From assembly GCF_020707265.1 (NCBI RefSeq), contig NZ_JAJFEQ010000006.1:62001-126000 (forward strand): DNA of 64,000 nt, read 5' to 3'. The position numbers were made by a program, and so were the translations under genes. Below the pieces are notes generated by a model that ran no database searches, had not been told where the DNA came from, and was given only the letters and a program-made list of their open reading frames with translations. Position 1 is the first letter of the stretch. Each line of letters begins with the position of its first letter. The DNA comes from Massilia sp. IC2-477 (GTDB lineage Bacteria > Pseudomonadota > Gammaproteobacteria > Burkholderiales > Burkholderiaceae_D). This document shows, in pieces, positions 26,761 through 35,628 of the stretch.

Positions 26761-27737
26761 ACGGCCTCCAGCAGGCGCCGTGCGGCGGCGATGACTTCAT
26801 GCGCGGACGGCGGCGCACCCAGGTCGCCCAGGTTGACGATGCGATCCGACCAGTTGCCCTCGGTCTTCCACTTCGGCGAATCGCAGTAGATTTCGACCGT
26901 CGGACGCACGAAGGCGGCGGCGATGTGGGTCAGTCCCGTATCCACGCCGACCGCGAGGCGTGCATGCTGGGCCAGCGCCACCGCATCCATCATCGACAGT
27001 TTCGGCAGCACCCGTGCGTTCGGCAGGCCGGCGGCCATCGCCTCGGCTTCCTCCTGCTCCTGGCGCGAACCCCAGGGCAGCAGCACGGGCATCGGCGCCA
27101 GCGCCTGTCCCAGGGCGATCCAGTTCTCGCGTGACCAGCGCTTGGCGTCGCGCGCGGTCCCGTGGAAGAACACGGCGTAGTCTTCGCGCGGCAGGAAGGC
27201 CGGGCGTGAAGACGCTTGCGGCGCCGGCAGGCCGAAATCGGGCGCATGGTCGACGCTATAGCCGAGCGCCGCACCGGCCACCATGCGGCCACGCGCCACC
27301 GCATGGGTGCGCGGGTTCAGGGGAATGCTGTGGGTATGGAAGATGCGCGAGATACCCTCGTAGCCCGAACCTTCGCTGCCGTTGGCCAGGCCGACCTTGC
27401 GCCCGCCACGCACCGTGCGTGCGGCGCCCATGATGATGCCGGTCTTGAGCAGGCCCTGGGTATCGAACACGAGGTCGTATTCCTCTTCGCGCAGGTTGCG
27501 GAAGAAGGCCTTGATCTCGGCCCGCGTCTCCGCCTTGCCGAGGCTCTTGCGCCAGCGGCGCAGGGCCCAGGGGATGATCTTGCGCACGTGCGGGTTCAGG
27601 CGCAACAGGCTGGTATAGCCCTCTTCCACCACCCAGTCGATGGTGGCGCCGGGATGGTGGCGCAGGATGTCGGCCACCATCGGCAGGTTGTGCAGCACGT
27701 CGCCCAGCGACGACACGCGCACCAGCAGGATCTTCAA
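26757..27737 (-). CDS. waaC: LPS heptosyltransferase I
   Basis: A 326-residue GT9 family enzyme. The start KILLVRVSSLGDVLHNLPMV is diagnostic for WaaC, and GVDTGLTHIAAAF is the ADP-heptose binding signature near the C-terminus. It adds the first heptose to Kdo2-lipid A. Translation seems to begin at TTG 27737, after a TTAGGAA site. It lies 16 bp after the phosphomannomutase gene and overlaps waaA, giving a leftward mutase-waaC-waaA transcript. Confidence 0.94.
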   Translation of the reverse strand: MKILLVRVSSLGDVLHNLPMVADILRHHPGATIDWVVEEGYTSLLRLNPHVRKIIPWALRRWRKSLGKAETRAEIKAFFRNLREEEYDLVFDTQGLLKTGIIMGAARTVRGGRKVGLANGSEGSGYEGISRIFHTHSIPLNPRTHAVARGRMVAGAALGYSVDHAPDFGLPAPQASSRPAFLPREDYAVFFHGTARDAKRWSRENWIALGQALAPMPVLLPWGSRQEQEEAEAMAAGLPNARVLPKLSMMDAVALAQHARLAVGVDTGLTHIAAAFVRPTVEIYCDSPKWKTEGNWSDRIVNLGDLGAPPSAHEVIAAARRLLEAV

Positions 27738-27753
27738 GCGCGGTTCCTAAGGA

Positions 27754-29136
27754 TCAGAATGGCAGTTCCGCGTCCGGCTTGGCGGCCAGGATCACCTTTT
27801 TGAACTCGCCCTGGATACGGGCCAGCGCTTCCGGGTTCTCGCCCTCGAAGCGCAGGACCACGACCGGGGTGGTGTTCGAGGAACGGGCCAGGCCGAAGCC
27901 GTCCGGGTATTCCACGCGCAGGCCGTCGATGCCGTTGATTTTTTCCGAGGTCGGGAAGGTGGCGTTGGCACGCAGGCTGTCGATCAGGGCGAAGTTCTCG
28001 CCCTCCTTCAGGTGCAGGTGCAGTTCCGGGGTGCTGGACGCGATTGGCAGGCTGTTGAGCAGCTTCGACGGATCGGCTTCCTTCGTCAGGATCTCGAGCA
28101 TGCGCGCCCCAGAGTACAGGCCGTCGTCGAAGCCGTACCAGCGGTCCTTGAAGAAGATGTGGCCGCTCATTTCGCCGCCCAGCGGGGCGCCGGTTTCCTT
28201 CAGCTTGGCCTTGACCAGCGAGTGCCCGGTCTTCCACATCAGTGGACGGCCGCCGGCTTTCTCGATCCAGGGAGCGAGGTGGCGGGTGCACTTGACGTCG
28301 TACAGGATCTCGGCGCCCGGGTTGCGCGACAGGACGTCCGATGCGAACAGCATCATCTGGCGGTCCGGGAAGATGATCTGGCCATCCTTGGTGACGATGC
28401 CGAGGCGGTCGCCGTCGCCATCGAAGGCCAGGCCGATCTCGGCATCGGTGTCCTGCAGCGCCTTGATGAGGTCCTGCAGGTTTTCCGGGTGCGCCGGGTC
28501 CGGGTGGTGGTTCGGGAAGTGGCCGTCCACTTCGCAGAACAGTTCGACGACCTCGCAGCCCATGCCGCGGAACAGATCCGGAGCAAAGGCGCCGGCCACG
28601 CCGTTGCCGCAGTCGACCGCGATCTTGATCGGGCGTGCGATCTTGACGTCGCCAATGATGCGCTCGAGGTAGGCGCTGCGGATATCGTGGGTCGAGTAGC
28701 CGCCGCGCTGTTCGGCGACCTTGCCGTCATACGCTGCGATGCTGTCGTGCAGGGCCAGGATGGCGTCGCCGTAGATCGCCTCGCCCGCCATCACCATCTT
28801 GAAGCCGTTGTAGTCCGGCGGATTATGGCTGCCGGTGACCATGATGCCCGAGCGGGTGTCGAGCACGTTGGTGGCGAAATAGACCATCGGGGTGGCGACC
28901 ATGCCGAGGTCGATCACGTCGATGCCGGCGTCGCGCAGGCCTTCGGCCAGCGCCGCCGTCAAGCCCGGGCCTGACAGGCGGCCATCACGGCCGATGACGA
29001 CCTTGCGCTCTCCCTTGGCCAGCGCGGCGCTGCCGAAGGCGCGGCCGATGTGGCGTGCGATGCCTTCGTCGAGGGTCTTGTCGATGACGCCGCGAATGTC
29101 ATAGGCCTTGAAGATCGTTTTGGAGAGAGCAACCAT
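27754..29136 (-). CDS. Phosphomannomutase/phosphoglucomutase
   Basis: A 460-residue alpha-D-phosphohexomutase. FKAYDIRGVIDKTLDEGIAR opens domain 1, Ser103 in MVTGSHNPPDYNG is the phosphoserine, and DGDGDR (239-244) binds magnesium. Domain 3 has GGEMSGHIFF, and the C-terminal domain RVEYPDGFGLARSSNTTP binds the sugar phosphate. It interconverts hexose 1- and 6-phosphates for LPS and exopolysaccharide precursors (AlgC/ManB type). The ATG at 29136 follows AAGGA; the upstream in-frame ATG is less likely. Confidence 0.93.
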   Translation of the reverse strand: MVALSKTIFKAYDIRGVIDKTLDEGIARHIGRAFGSAALAKGERKVVIGRDGRLSGPGLTAALAEGLRDAGIDVIDLGMVATPMVYFATNVLDTRSGIMVTGSHNPPDYNGFKMVMAGEAIYGDAILALHDSIAAYDGKVAEQRGGYSTHDIRSAYLERIIGDVKIARPIKIAVDCGNGVAGAFAPDLFRGMGCEVVELFCEVDGHFPNHHPDPAHPENLQDLIKALQDTDAEIGLAFDGDGDRLGIVTKDGQIIFPDRQMMLFASDVLSRNPGAEILYDVKCTRHLAPWIEKAGGRPLMWKTGHSLVKAKLKETGAPLGGEMSGHIFFKDRWYGFDDGLYSGARMLEILTKEADPSKLLNSLPIASSTPELHLHLKEGENFALIDSLRANATFPTSEKINGIDGLRVEYPDGFGLARSSNTTPVVVLRFEGENPEALARIQGEFKKVILAAKPDAELPF

Positions 29137-29336
29137 GATGTCCTTGAATACTGGGGCGCGGGCATGCACAAGCAGCCGGCAGATGCGGCAGATGCAAAGC
29201 GGCGGCGGTTATCGGGGGTGACTACTTGGAGAAATGACAAATGCGAGTATTGTAGCGGCAAGCGGCGTCCTTGGGGAGTCGGACGGGCCGCTCGCGCGCT
29301 CTCACCAAGCCGGCTTGACCGGCCCGGAAGAATGGC

Positions 29337-29672
29337 TCAGACGCGCAGCTTGTCGAGCGACTTGCCGCCTTCGACCCATTCCTTGACCCACTTCGGCTGG
29401 CGGCCACGGCCAGTCCATTGCTGCGATGCATTGTCCGGATGGCGGTAACGCACGGCCACGGTATTGCCCTTGGTCGAGCCGCCCTTCGCGGCGGTGCCAC
29501 GGCCGCCGGTTGCCAGCAGATCCTTGAGGGGGACGCCAACGCTCTGTGCGATTGCCAGAATCTGTTCGCGCGCCTTTTGCACTTCCTGCGCTTCGCGCGT
29601 TTTCATCTCCTGCTTGATTTGCTCCTGCAGGTTGCGCAAATCGCCTACGGACATATTAGACAGATCCATCAT
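29337..29672 (-). CDS. H-NS family nucleoid-associated protein
   Basis: A 111-residue DNA-binding protein. The N-terminal oligomerisation coiled coil (SVGDLRNLQEQIKQEMKTRE and onward) leads by a linker containing TGGRGTAAKGGST to the C-terminal domain. There YRHPDNASQQWTGRGRQPKW carries the family core with a Q/RGR-type minor-groove hook. It binds AT-rich DNA and typically silences acquired genes; the AT-rich intergenic regions at 9.2-9.4 and 13.2-13.5 kb are candidate targets. It stands alone between the mutase and the glycosyltransferase. Confidence 0.92.
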   Translation of the reverse strand: MMDLSNMSVGDLRNLQEQIKQEMKTREAQEVQKAREQILAIAQSVGVPLKDLLATGGRGTAAKGGSTKGNTVAVRYRHPDNASQQWTGRGRQPKWVKEWVEGGKSLDKLRV

Positions 29673-29762
29673 CGTTCCCTCATTAGTGAAAGGTTATAAC
29701 TCAAGGTTGAAACAGCAGGGCGAGATACTCACCAAATGTCGCGACATACTAACACTAATATT

Positions 29763-30863
29763 TTAATTCCGCTTTTTCTTGTGCAGGAATAGCCAGCGTG
29801 GCGACTTAAATCGAACAATACGCGCATATAACCAGAGGTAACTGATTATAAACAACAAGCTGAAGAAAATGAGCACGCCGGTGTTTTTCCAGAACACCGT
29901 CGCCGGAATGACCGCCATCAGCGAAAACAGCCATAAATAAGGTGAAGTGCGCGCGTTCCGTTTCATGAGTGCGCGTGCTTCGCGCGGTCCCACCGTCCAT
30001 TGAACGATGCGGCGGAATATCAAACTATGCAGATGAATTCCATCCGGCAGTGCCGGTGATTTACCGCGCACGAACATGCGGCGGTAAGCGGAGAATATCG
30101 TTTCGAATGCGGGATAGAGCAGCAGCAGCGCGGCATACCAGGTGGACACGCCCGGATTGCGCATTACCAGCAGCAGCGCGAGCTCACCCAGCATGAAGCC
30201 GATGAAGTAGGCGCCGCCGTCGCCGAGGAAGATCAGGCCGACCGGATAATTCCAGATGAGGAAACCGGCGGCCGCGCCAGCCACGATCAGCGCCGTCACC
30301 AGCACGAACATGTCGCCCACCTGCAGCGCCACATAAGCCAGCGACAGCAGCATGCAAATGCTGACCATGCTCGCCAGTCCATTGAAACCGTCGATGATAT
30401 TCACCGCGTTAGCAATACCCGCGACCGCAAGCACGGTCAGCGGCAGCACCGCCCAGTTCAACTGCAGCGGCAGCACGCCCCACGGCAAATCGAGGCGCAC
30501 CAGTTTTGCGCCGAGCAGGTAATACGCGAGCAGCGCCGCAAGCATTGTCAGCAGCAGCCGGCGCGCCGGCGAAACACGGCCCGTATAGTCTTCGACGATA
30601 CCGCCCGCCATTGCAATGCAGGCGCATCCGAGCAAAGGCGCGAGCCAGGCCGCGAGCGAAGGTTCGCGCCATGCCGAAATGGCGGAAGTAATCAGGACCG
30701 CGAGATAGATCGGCAGGCCGCCGATGCGCGCAACGAGATGCGTGTGGAACTTCTGGACGCCGCCATAATCGGTGTCGAGCGCCGTACCATTGCGCTTCGC
30801 ATACTTAATCACTAGCAGGGTCAGCAGCGCACAGGATACGAAACTGACGAAAAAGGAGAACAT
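29763..30863 (-). CDS. WecA/MraY-family polyprenyl-phosphate sugar-1-phosphate transferase
   Basis: A 366-residue polytopic protein with about ten hydrophobic helices. Characteristic cytoplasmic motifs are DYGGVQKFHTHLVARIGGLP (31-51), GGIVEDYTGRVSP, AVNIIDGFNGLASM (Asn155, Asp158), FLGDGGAYFIGF (Asp215), and a His loop HLHSLIFRRI. The family attaches a GlcNAc-1-phosphate or related sugar to undecaprenyl phosphate and so starts O-antigen or exopolysaccharide chains. No polysaccharide cluster adjoins it here. Its DNA seems slightly less GC-rich than neighbours, which may hint at independent history. Confidence 0.88.
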   Translation of the reverse strand: MFSFFVSFVSCALLTLLVIKYAKRNGTALDTDYGGVQKFHTHLVARIGGLPIYLAVLITSAISAWREPSLAAWLAPLLGCACIAMAGGIVEDYTGRVSPARRLLLTMLAALLAYYLLGAKLVRLDLPWGVLPLQLNWAVLPLTVLAVAGIANAVNIIDGFNGLASMVSICMLLSLAYVALQVGDMFVLVTALIVAGAAAGFLIWNYPVGLIFLGDGGAYFIGFMLGELALLLVMRNPGVSTWYAALLLLYPAFETIFSAYRRMFVRGKSPALPDGIHLHSLIFRRIVQWTVGPREARALMKRNARTSPYLWLFSLMAVIPATVFWKNTGVLIFFSLLFIISYLWLYARIVRFKSPRWLFLHKKKRN

Positions 30864-31153
30864 TTATTATGCTTTCGGTGCACACTGCGAGTTGTTTCCG
30901 CTATCGACTTTGCGGAAAAAACCACGGCACTCTTATCGTGGAATGGTGGCCCATTGTACCGGATTAGACGAGCGGATCAGGACCGAAATGCGATTCTGCC
31001 GGACGTCGCTCGACTGGATCAAATTCGCGCTGCATCGATTCGCAGTATCGATCGACGCGGCGCCGCTTTCGCAAGCCTGCGCGCCCGCGCAAAATCATTT
31101 AGTATCCGCAAATGCCTCACACCTCCCGCATCACCGGACGGGATAAGAACAAC

Positions 31154-32011
31154 ATGAGAACTTACGCCATCGGCGACCTGCAGGGCTGTGCCCACGAAGC
31201 CCAACTCCTGATCGAACGCATCGTCGACGACGCGCAGCAGCATGGCCATGCCGAGCCCCGCATCCTGTTCGTGGGCGACCTGATCAACCGCGGTCCGGAT
31301 TCGCTCACCGCGCTGCGCCGCATGAAGGCGCTGTCCGAAGCACACCCCGGCCGGGTCGAAGCCCTGCTCGGCAACCACGACCTGCACCTGATCGCGGTGG
31401 CCGTCGGCGCGCAGCGCGCCAGCCGCTCCGACACGCTCGACGAGATCCTCGCCGCTCCCGACCGCGATGAACTGATCGCCTGGCTGCGCCAGCGCCCGCT
31501 GGCGATGTTCGTCGATGCGCACCTCTTGGTGCACGCCGGCGTCGCGCCGCAGTGGGATGCGCAGCAGACCATGACGCTGGCGCACGAAGTGGAAAACGTC
31601 CTGCGCGGCGACGGCTGGATCGATTTCCTGGGACAGATGTACGGCAACGAGCCGAATGCATGGGACGACAGCCTGACCGGCATCGCGCGCCTGCGCTGCA
31701 TCGTCAACGCGCTCACCCGCATGCGCCTGTGTGCGCCGGATGGCAGCATGGATTTCCTGCACAAGGAAAGCGAGAGCGGACCGGAAGGCTCGGGGCTCGT
31801 GCCCTGGTTCGACCTGCCGGGGCGCAGGACGGCCGACGTCACGGTCGTGTTCGGGCACTGGTCGGCGCTGGGACTGGTGCTGCGGCCCAACCTGGTGGGG
31901 CTGGACAGCGGCTGCGTATGGGGCGGGAAGCTGACGGCGGTGTGCCTGGACGACCGCTCGCTGCTGCAGGTGGATTGTCCCGAGTACCGGGAGCACAGCG
32001 GGAAGAAATAA
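31154..32011 (+). CDS. apaH: Symmetrical diadenosine tetraphosphatase
   Basis: A 285-residue calcineurin-type phosphoesterase. The metal motifs are AIGDLQG, FVGDLINRGPDS and LLGNHDLHLIA, with LLVHAGVAPQW and VFGHWSALGL following. ApaH hydrolyses Ap4A to two ADP and can remove Np4N caps from RNA. The ATG at 31154 (MRTYAIGDLQG) matches the family start; an in-frame ATG 42 bp upstream is less likely. It appears monocistronic, with a palindromic element 11 bp after its stop. The 290 bp upstream hold no other gene. Confidence 0.94.
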   Translation: MRTYAIGDLQGCAHEAQLLIERIVDDAQQHGHAEPRILFVGDLINRGPDSLTALRRMKALSEAHPGRVEALLGNHDLHLIAVAVGAQRASRSDTLDEILAAPDRDELIAWLRQRPLAMFVDAHLLVHAGVAPQWDAQQTMTLAHEVENVLRGDGWIDFLGQMYGNEPNAWDDSLTGIARLRCIVNALTRMRLCAPDGSMDFLHKESESGPEGSGLVPWFDLPGRRTADVTVVFGHWSALGLVLRPNLVGLDSGCVWGGKLTAVCLDDRSLLQVDCPEYREHSGKK

Positions 32012-32022
32012 TCGCCGCTTTT

Positions 32023-32151
32023 GTAGGGTGGGCGGGTTTCCCGCCCACGCGTTCAACCAGCAGTTAAATGGCCGACACGGTTGTTCAACCGTCAGTTGAA
32101 CGCGTGGGGTGATTCGTGCCGGTGGCACGAATCACGAGCCGCCCACCCTAC
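32023..32151. repeat. GTAGGGTG palindromic element, copy 4
   Basis: A 129-bp element between convergent apaH and ilvD. The left hairpin is GGGCGGG/CCCGCCC with loop TTT. Internal ACGCGTTCAAC pairs with GTTGAACGCGT. The right arm carries a 12-bp stem GTGATTCGTGCC/GGCACGAATCAC. Read on the opposite strand, the terminal 51 bp of this arm match the left arm of copy 5 with three differences. Two of those differences form one compensatory base-pair change. Confidence 0.92.
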
Positions 32152-32173
32152 GGATTCGTGGTCCGAGTATGCG

Positions 32174-34036
32174 TTAGCGTTTCAGCTGGCTCAAATCGCG
32201 CACCGCGCCGCGATCGGCCGAGGTGGTGAGCGCCGCATAGGCCTGCAGCGCCTGCGACACGTAGCGCTCGCGTCCCACCGGCTGCCAGGCCTGGTCGCCG
32301 CGCTCTTCCATGTTCGCGCGACGATGCGCCAGCTCCTCGAAGCTCACGCGCAGGTTGATGGTACGGGCCGGAATGTCGATGTCGATCAGGTCGCCCTCTT
32401 CCACCAGCCCGATCGCACCGCCTTCGGCCGCTTCCGGCGAGGCGTGGCCGATCACCAGGCCCGAGGAGCCGCCCGAGAAGCGCCCGTCCGTGAACAGCGC
32501 GCAGGCTTTGCCGAGTCCCTTGGACTTGATGTACGAGGTCGGATACAGCATTTCCTGCATGCCGGGGCCGCCCTTCGGGCCTTCGTAGCGGATGATGACG
32601 ACGTCGCCTGCATGAACGGTGTCGCCCAGGATGCCTTCCACTGCCGCGTCTTGGCTTTCGAACACGCGCGCCTTGCCGGAGAATTTCAGGATGCTCTCGT
32701 CCACGCCGGCGGTCTTGACGATGCAGCCCTTCTCGGCGATGTTCCCGTACAGGACCGCCAGCCCGCCGTCCTGCGAGTAGGCGTGCTCGCGGTCGCGGAT
32801 GCAGCCCGTGCTGCGGTCCAGGTCGTTCGCTTCGAAGCGCTCGGATTGCGAGAACGCGACCTGGGTCGGCACCCCGCCGGGCGCGGCGCGGAACAGCTGG
32901 TGCACGGCGCGGTCGTCGCTGCGCTTGATGTCGTACTTCTCGATCGCCTCGCCCATCGTGGCGCTGTGCACCGTCGGGAGCGAGGTGTCCAGCAGCCCGG
33001 CGCGCGCCAGTTCGCCCAGGATGGCGACGATGCCGCCAGCGCGGTGCACGTCCTCGATGTGGTACTTGTCGGTCATCGGCGCCACCTTGCACAGGCAGGG
33101 CACCTTGCGCGAGATGCGGTCGATGTCGGCCATGGTGAAGTCCACGCCCGCTTCGTGCGCCGCCGCCAGCAGGTGCAGCACGGTGTTGGTCGATCCGCCC
33201 ATCGAGACGTCGAGCGCCATCGCATTTTCCCAGGCGGCCTTGGTCGCGATCGAGCGCGGCAGCACCGAATAATCGTCCCCTTCGTAGTGGCGTTTGGCGA
33301 TGTCGACGATCAGGCGGCCGGCGCGCAGGAACAGTTCCTTGCGATCGGCGTGGGTGGCGACGATGGTGCCGTTGCCCGGCAGCGACAGGCCCAGGGCTTC
33401 GGTCAGGCAGTTCATCGAGTTCGCGGTGAACATGCCCGAGCAGGAACCGCAGGTCGGGCAGGCCGAGCGCTCGATTTCCGCCACGTCGGCGTCCGACACG
33501 CTGCTGTCGCCGGCCTTGATCATGGCGTCGACGAGGTCCAGCTTGATGATCTTGCGGTCGTTATTCACCACCTTGACCACCTTGCCCGCTTCCATCGGGC
33601 CGCCCGAGACGAACACCACCGGGATATTCAGGCGCATCGCGGCCATCAGCATGCCGGGGGTGATCTTGTCGCAGTTCGAGATGCACACCATCGCGTCGGC
33701 GCAGTGGGCATTGACCATGTATTCGACCGAATCGGCGATCAGGTCGCGCGAAGGCAGCGAGTACAGCATGCCGCCATGGCCCATGGCGATGCCGTCGTCC
33801 ACCGCGATGGTGTTGAATTCCTTGGCCACGCCGCCGCTCGCCTCGATCTCGCGCGCGACCAGCTGGCCCAGGTCCTTCAGGTGCACGTGGCCGGGCACGA
33901 ACTGGGTGAAGGAATTCACCACCGCGATGATCGGCTTCTCGAAGTCGCCGTCCTTCATGCCGGTGGCGCGCCACAGGGCGCGGGCGCCGGCCATGTTGCG
34001 GCCCTGGGTGGTGGTGCGGGAACGGTAAGTGGGCAT
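32174..34036 (-). CDS. ilvD: Dihydroxy-acid dehydratase
   Basis: A 620-residue Fe-S dehydratase making branched 2-oxo acids for valine, isoleucine and pantothenate. [20 protein letters not shown] is the family start. Cluster and metal motifs are [14 protein letters not shown] and [18 protein letters not shown], and the C-terminal [20 protein letters not shown] is conserved. The ATG at 34036 follows a strong GAGGAG site and gives a length close to E. coli IlvD. It is monocistronic, with a palindromic element 22 bp past its stop. Confidence 0.96.
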   Translation of the reverse strand: MPTYRSRTTTQGRNMAGARALWRATGMKDGDFEKPIIAVVNSFTQFVPGHVHLKDLGQLVAREIEASGGVAKEFNTIAVDDGIAMGHGGMLYSLPSRDLIADSVEYMVNAHCADAMVCISNCDKITPGMLMAAMRLNIPVVFVSGGPMEAGKVVKVVNNDRKIIKLDLVDAMIKAGDSSVSDADVAEIERSACPTCGSCSGMFTANSMNCLTEALGLSLPGNGTIVATHADRKELFLRAGRLIVDIAKRHYEGDDYSVLPRSIATKAAWENAMALDVSMGGSTNTVLHLLAAAHEAGVDFTMADIDRISRKVPCLCKVAPMTDKYHIEDVHRAGGIVAILGELARAGLLDTSLPTVHSATMGEAIEKYDIKRSDDRAVHQLFRAAPGGVPTQVAFSQSERFEANDLDRSTGCIRDREHAYSQDGGLAVLYGNIAEKGCIVKTAGVDESILKFSGKARVFESQDAAVEGILGDTVHAGDVVIIRYEGPKGGPGMQEMLYPTSYIKSKGLGKACALFTDGRFSGGSSGLVIGHASPEAAEGGAIGLVEEGDLIDIDIPARTINLRVSFEELAHRRANMEERGDQAWQPVGRERYVSQALQAYAALTTSADRGAVRDLSQLKR

Positions 34037-34233
34037 AGTGGTCTCCTCGAACTGCTTGCTGGGCAAAGCACCAGCATGCGCCCTCCTCTGTGAGATGTCC
34101 AATATATGAATTATTGTTCTGTGATACGACTGCCATATCACAGACGAGAGCCCCCCTTCCCCCGTGACAAAGCGTGTCTTTCCAGCGAACGCGATGTGCT
34201 AGCTTGTCGGTCCACTAACAGAATTCCCACAGC

Positions 34234-34812
34234 GTGAAAATCCTCCTACTTGTCCTCGCCACCGTCTCGAGCTTCCTGTTGCCGGCCAATGCACGTGCGG
34301 TCGACTGCGACAAGACGGCGCTCGCCAAAAAATATGCCGACATGCTCGACCAGGATCAGGCTTTGCGTGGCCGGTATATCCAGATCCTCGAACTCGAGCA
34401 TCGGAAAGCGAGTGTCGACCCGGCCGAAAAAGAACGCATCGAGAATGCCATCCTGGCGACGGACGAAAAGAACCAGGCCGAACTCGATCGGCTGATCGAC
34501 CGCTGTGGCTGGCCCGGAAGACTCGACAACAAGCGCGCGGCCCGGTCGGCCTTCTTTATCATCCAGCACGCCGAACTTCCCTACCAGTTGAAATACCTGC
34601 CCGTGATACAGGCGGCCAATCGGCGCGGCGAGATATCGAACGAGTATCTGGCGTGGCTGGTGGACCGAACCCTGGTGCGGCAGGGTAAACCGCAGCGTTA
34701 CGGCACGGAGTCGGATTTTGGAAGCGGCAAGCTGGCGCCTGTCGAAGACGGCAAGAGCCTGAACAAACGGCGCCGGGCAATCGGCTTGCCGCCGCTGGCC
34801 GGTTTCGATTGA
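34234..34812 (+). CDS. Exported DUF6624 protein
   Basis: A 192-residue protein starting at GTG 34234. Residues 1-22 form a signal peptide (MKILLLVLATVSSFLLPANARA). The mature part contains CGWPGRLDNKRAARSAFFII, QHAELPYQLKYLPVIQAA and LVRQGKPQRYGTES, which match the pattern of DUF6624 (unknown function). It probably acts in the periplasm or on the cell surface. It is flanked by divergent ilvD and the convergent acyltransferase, with no operon partner. Confidence 0.75.
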   Translation: MKILLLVLATVSSFLLPANARAVDCDKTALAKKYADMLDQDQALRGRYIQILELEHRKASVDPAEKERIENAILATDEKNQAELDRLIDRCGWPGRLDNKRAARSAFFIIQHAELPYQLKYLPVIQAANRRGEISNEYLAWLVDRTLVRQGKPQRYGTESDFGSGKLAPVEDGKSLNKRRRAIGLPPLAGFD

Positions 34813-34824
34813 GGGCGAGGGACC

Positions 34825-35589
34825 TTAGCCGGTAGAGGCGCCGGCCTTGATATTGCCTCCACCAGCCAGGGCTGCCGCTACCGCATCCTGGGCAGCCTGC
34901 GCCAGCTCGCGCCGGTGCGCCCCGACGCTATCGATCGGCGCCAGCGGCTGCAGGCGCGCGCGCACGGGTTCACCCTGCAGGATCGTGAACAGGCTGTCGA
35001 CAAAGGTGGTGTCGCCGACGTAGTCGACCGAGTGGTGGAAAGCGCCGGACGCGTCCACGTAGGACAGCGCATAGGGCTGCACCGCCACCTTCGCATCGAT
35101 GGCGGCTTCGAACAGGTTGGCGTGGAAGGGCAGCACCTCGCCCTGCTGTGCGGTGGTCCCTTCCGGGAACAAGGCGACGCGCTGGCCGTCTTCGAGCACC
35201 GTGACCAGGCCCTTGAAGATGTGGCGCAGCTCGCGCCGGTTGCCGCGCGCGATGAACACGGTGCCGGCGGCGGCGGCCAGCCAGCCCAGTACCGGCCAGG
35301 AGCGGATCTCGGCCTTGGCCACGAAGCGGCAGGGATGCAGGGCGTTGATGACGAAGATGTCGAGCCAGGAGACGTGGTTGGCGACGATCAGCGCGTGGTC
35401 CAGTACGGGTGCGCCCGGCCGCTGCTCGACCGTGACGCGGCACAGGCCGAGGAGCTTCCTCGACCAGCGCCGCGTCAGGCGCTCGCGCATGGCGTGGGAT
35501 GCGAGCGGGAACACCAGCGCGCTGGTCGCCAGGCCCGCCACCAGGTGGACCACGACGCGCGCGAGGCGCAGGGCTAAGCGGATCTTCAC
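34825..35589 (-). CDS. Lysophospholipid acyltransferase family protein
   Basis: A 254-residue LPLAT protein with an N-terminal hydrophobic helix and the canonical catalytic motif NHVSWLD (HX4D) plus the acceptor motif FPEGTT. It differs from the HX4E enzyme at 23 kb, so the strain has at least two PlsC-like proteins. The start appears to be GTG 35589. It lies 39 bp after the pyrC' gene on the same strand and could be the last gene of the pyrimidine transcript. Substrate could be lysophosphatidic acid or an ornithine-lipid-type acceptor. Confidence 0.87.
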   Translation of the reverse strand: MKIRLALRLARVVVHLVAGLATSALVFPLASHAMRERLTRRWSRKLLGLCRVTVEQRPGAPVLDHALIVANHVSWLDIFVINALHPCRFVAKAEIRSWPVLGWLAAAAGTVFIARGNRRELRHIFKGLVTVLEDGQRVALFPEGTTAQQGEVLPFHANLFEAAIDAKVAVQPYALSYVDASGAFHHSVDYVGDTTFVDSLFTILQGEPVRARLQPLAPIDSVGAHRRELAQAAQDAVAAALAGGGNIKAGASTG

Positions 35590-35628
35590 GGGACGAGAAC
35601 GATGGGCAGGCCGCCAGGGCCTGCCTGC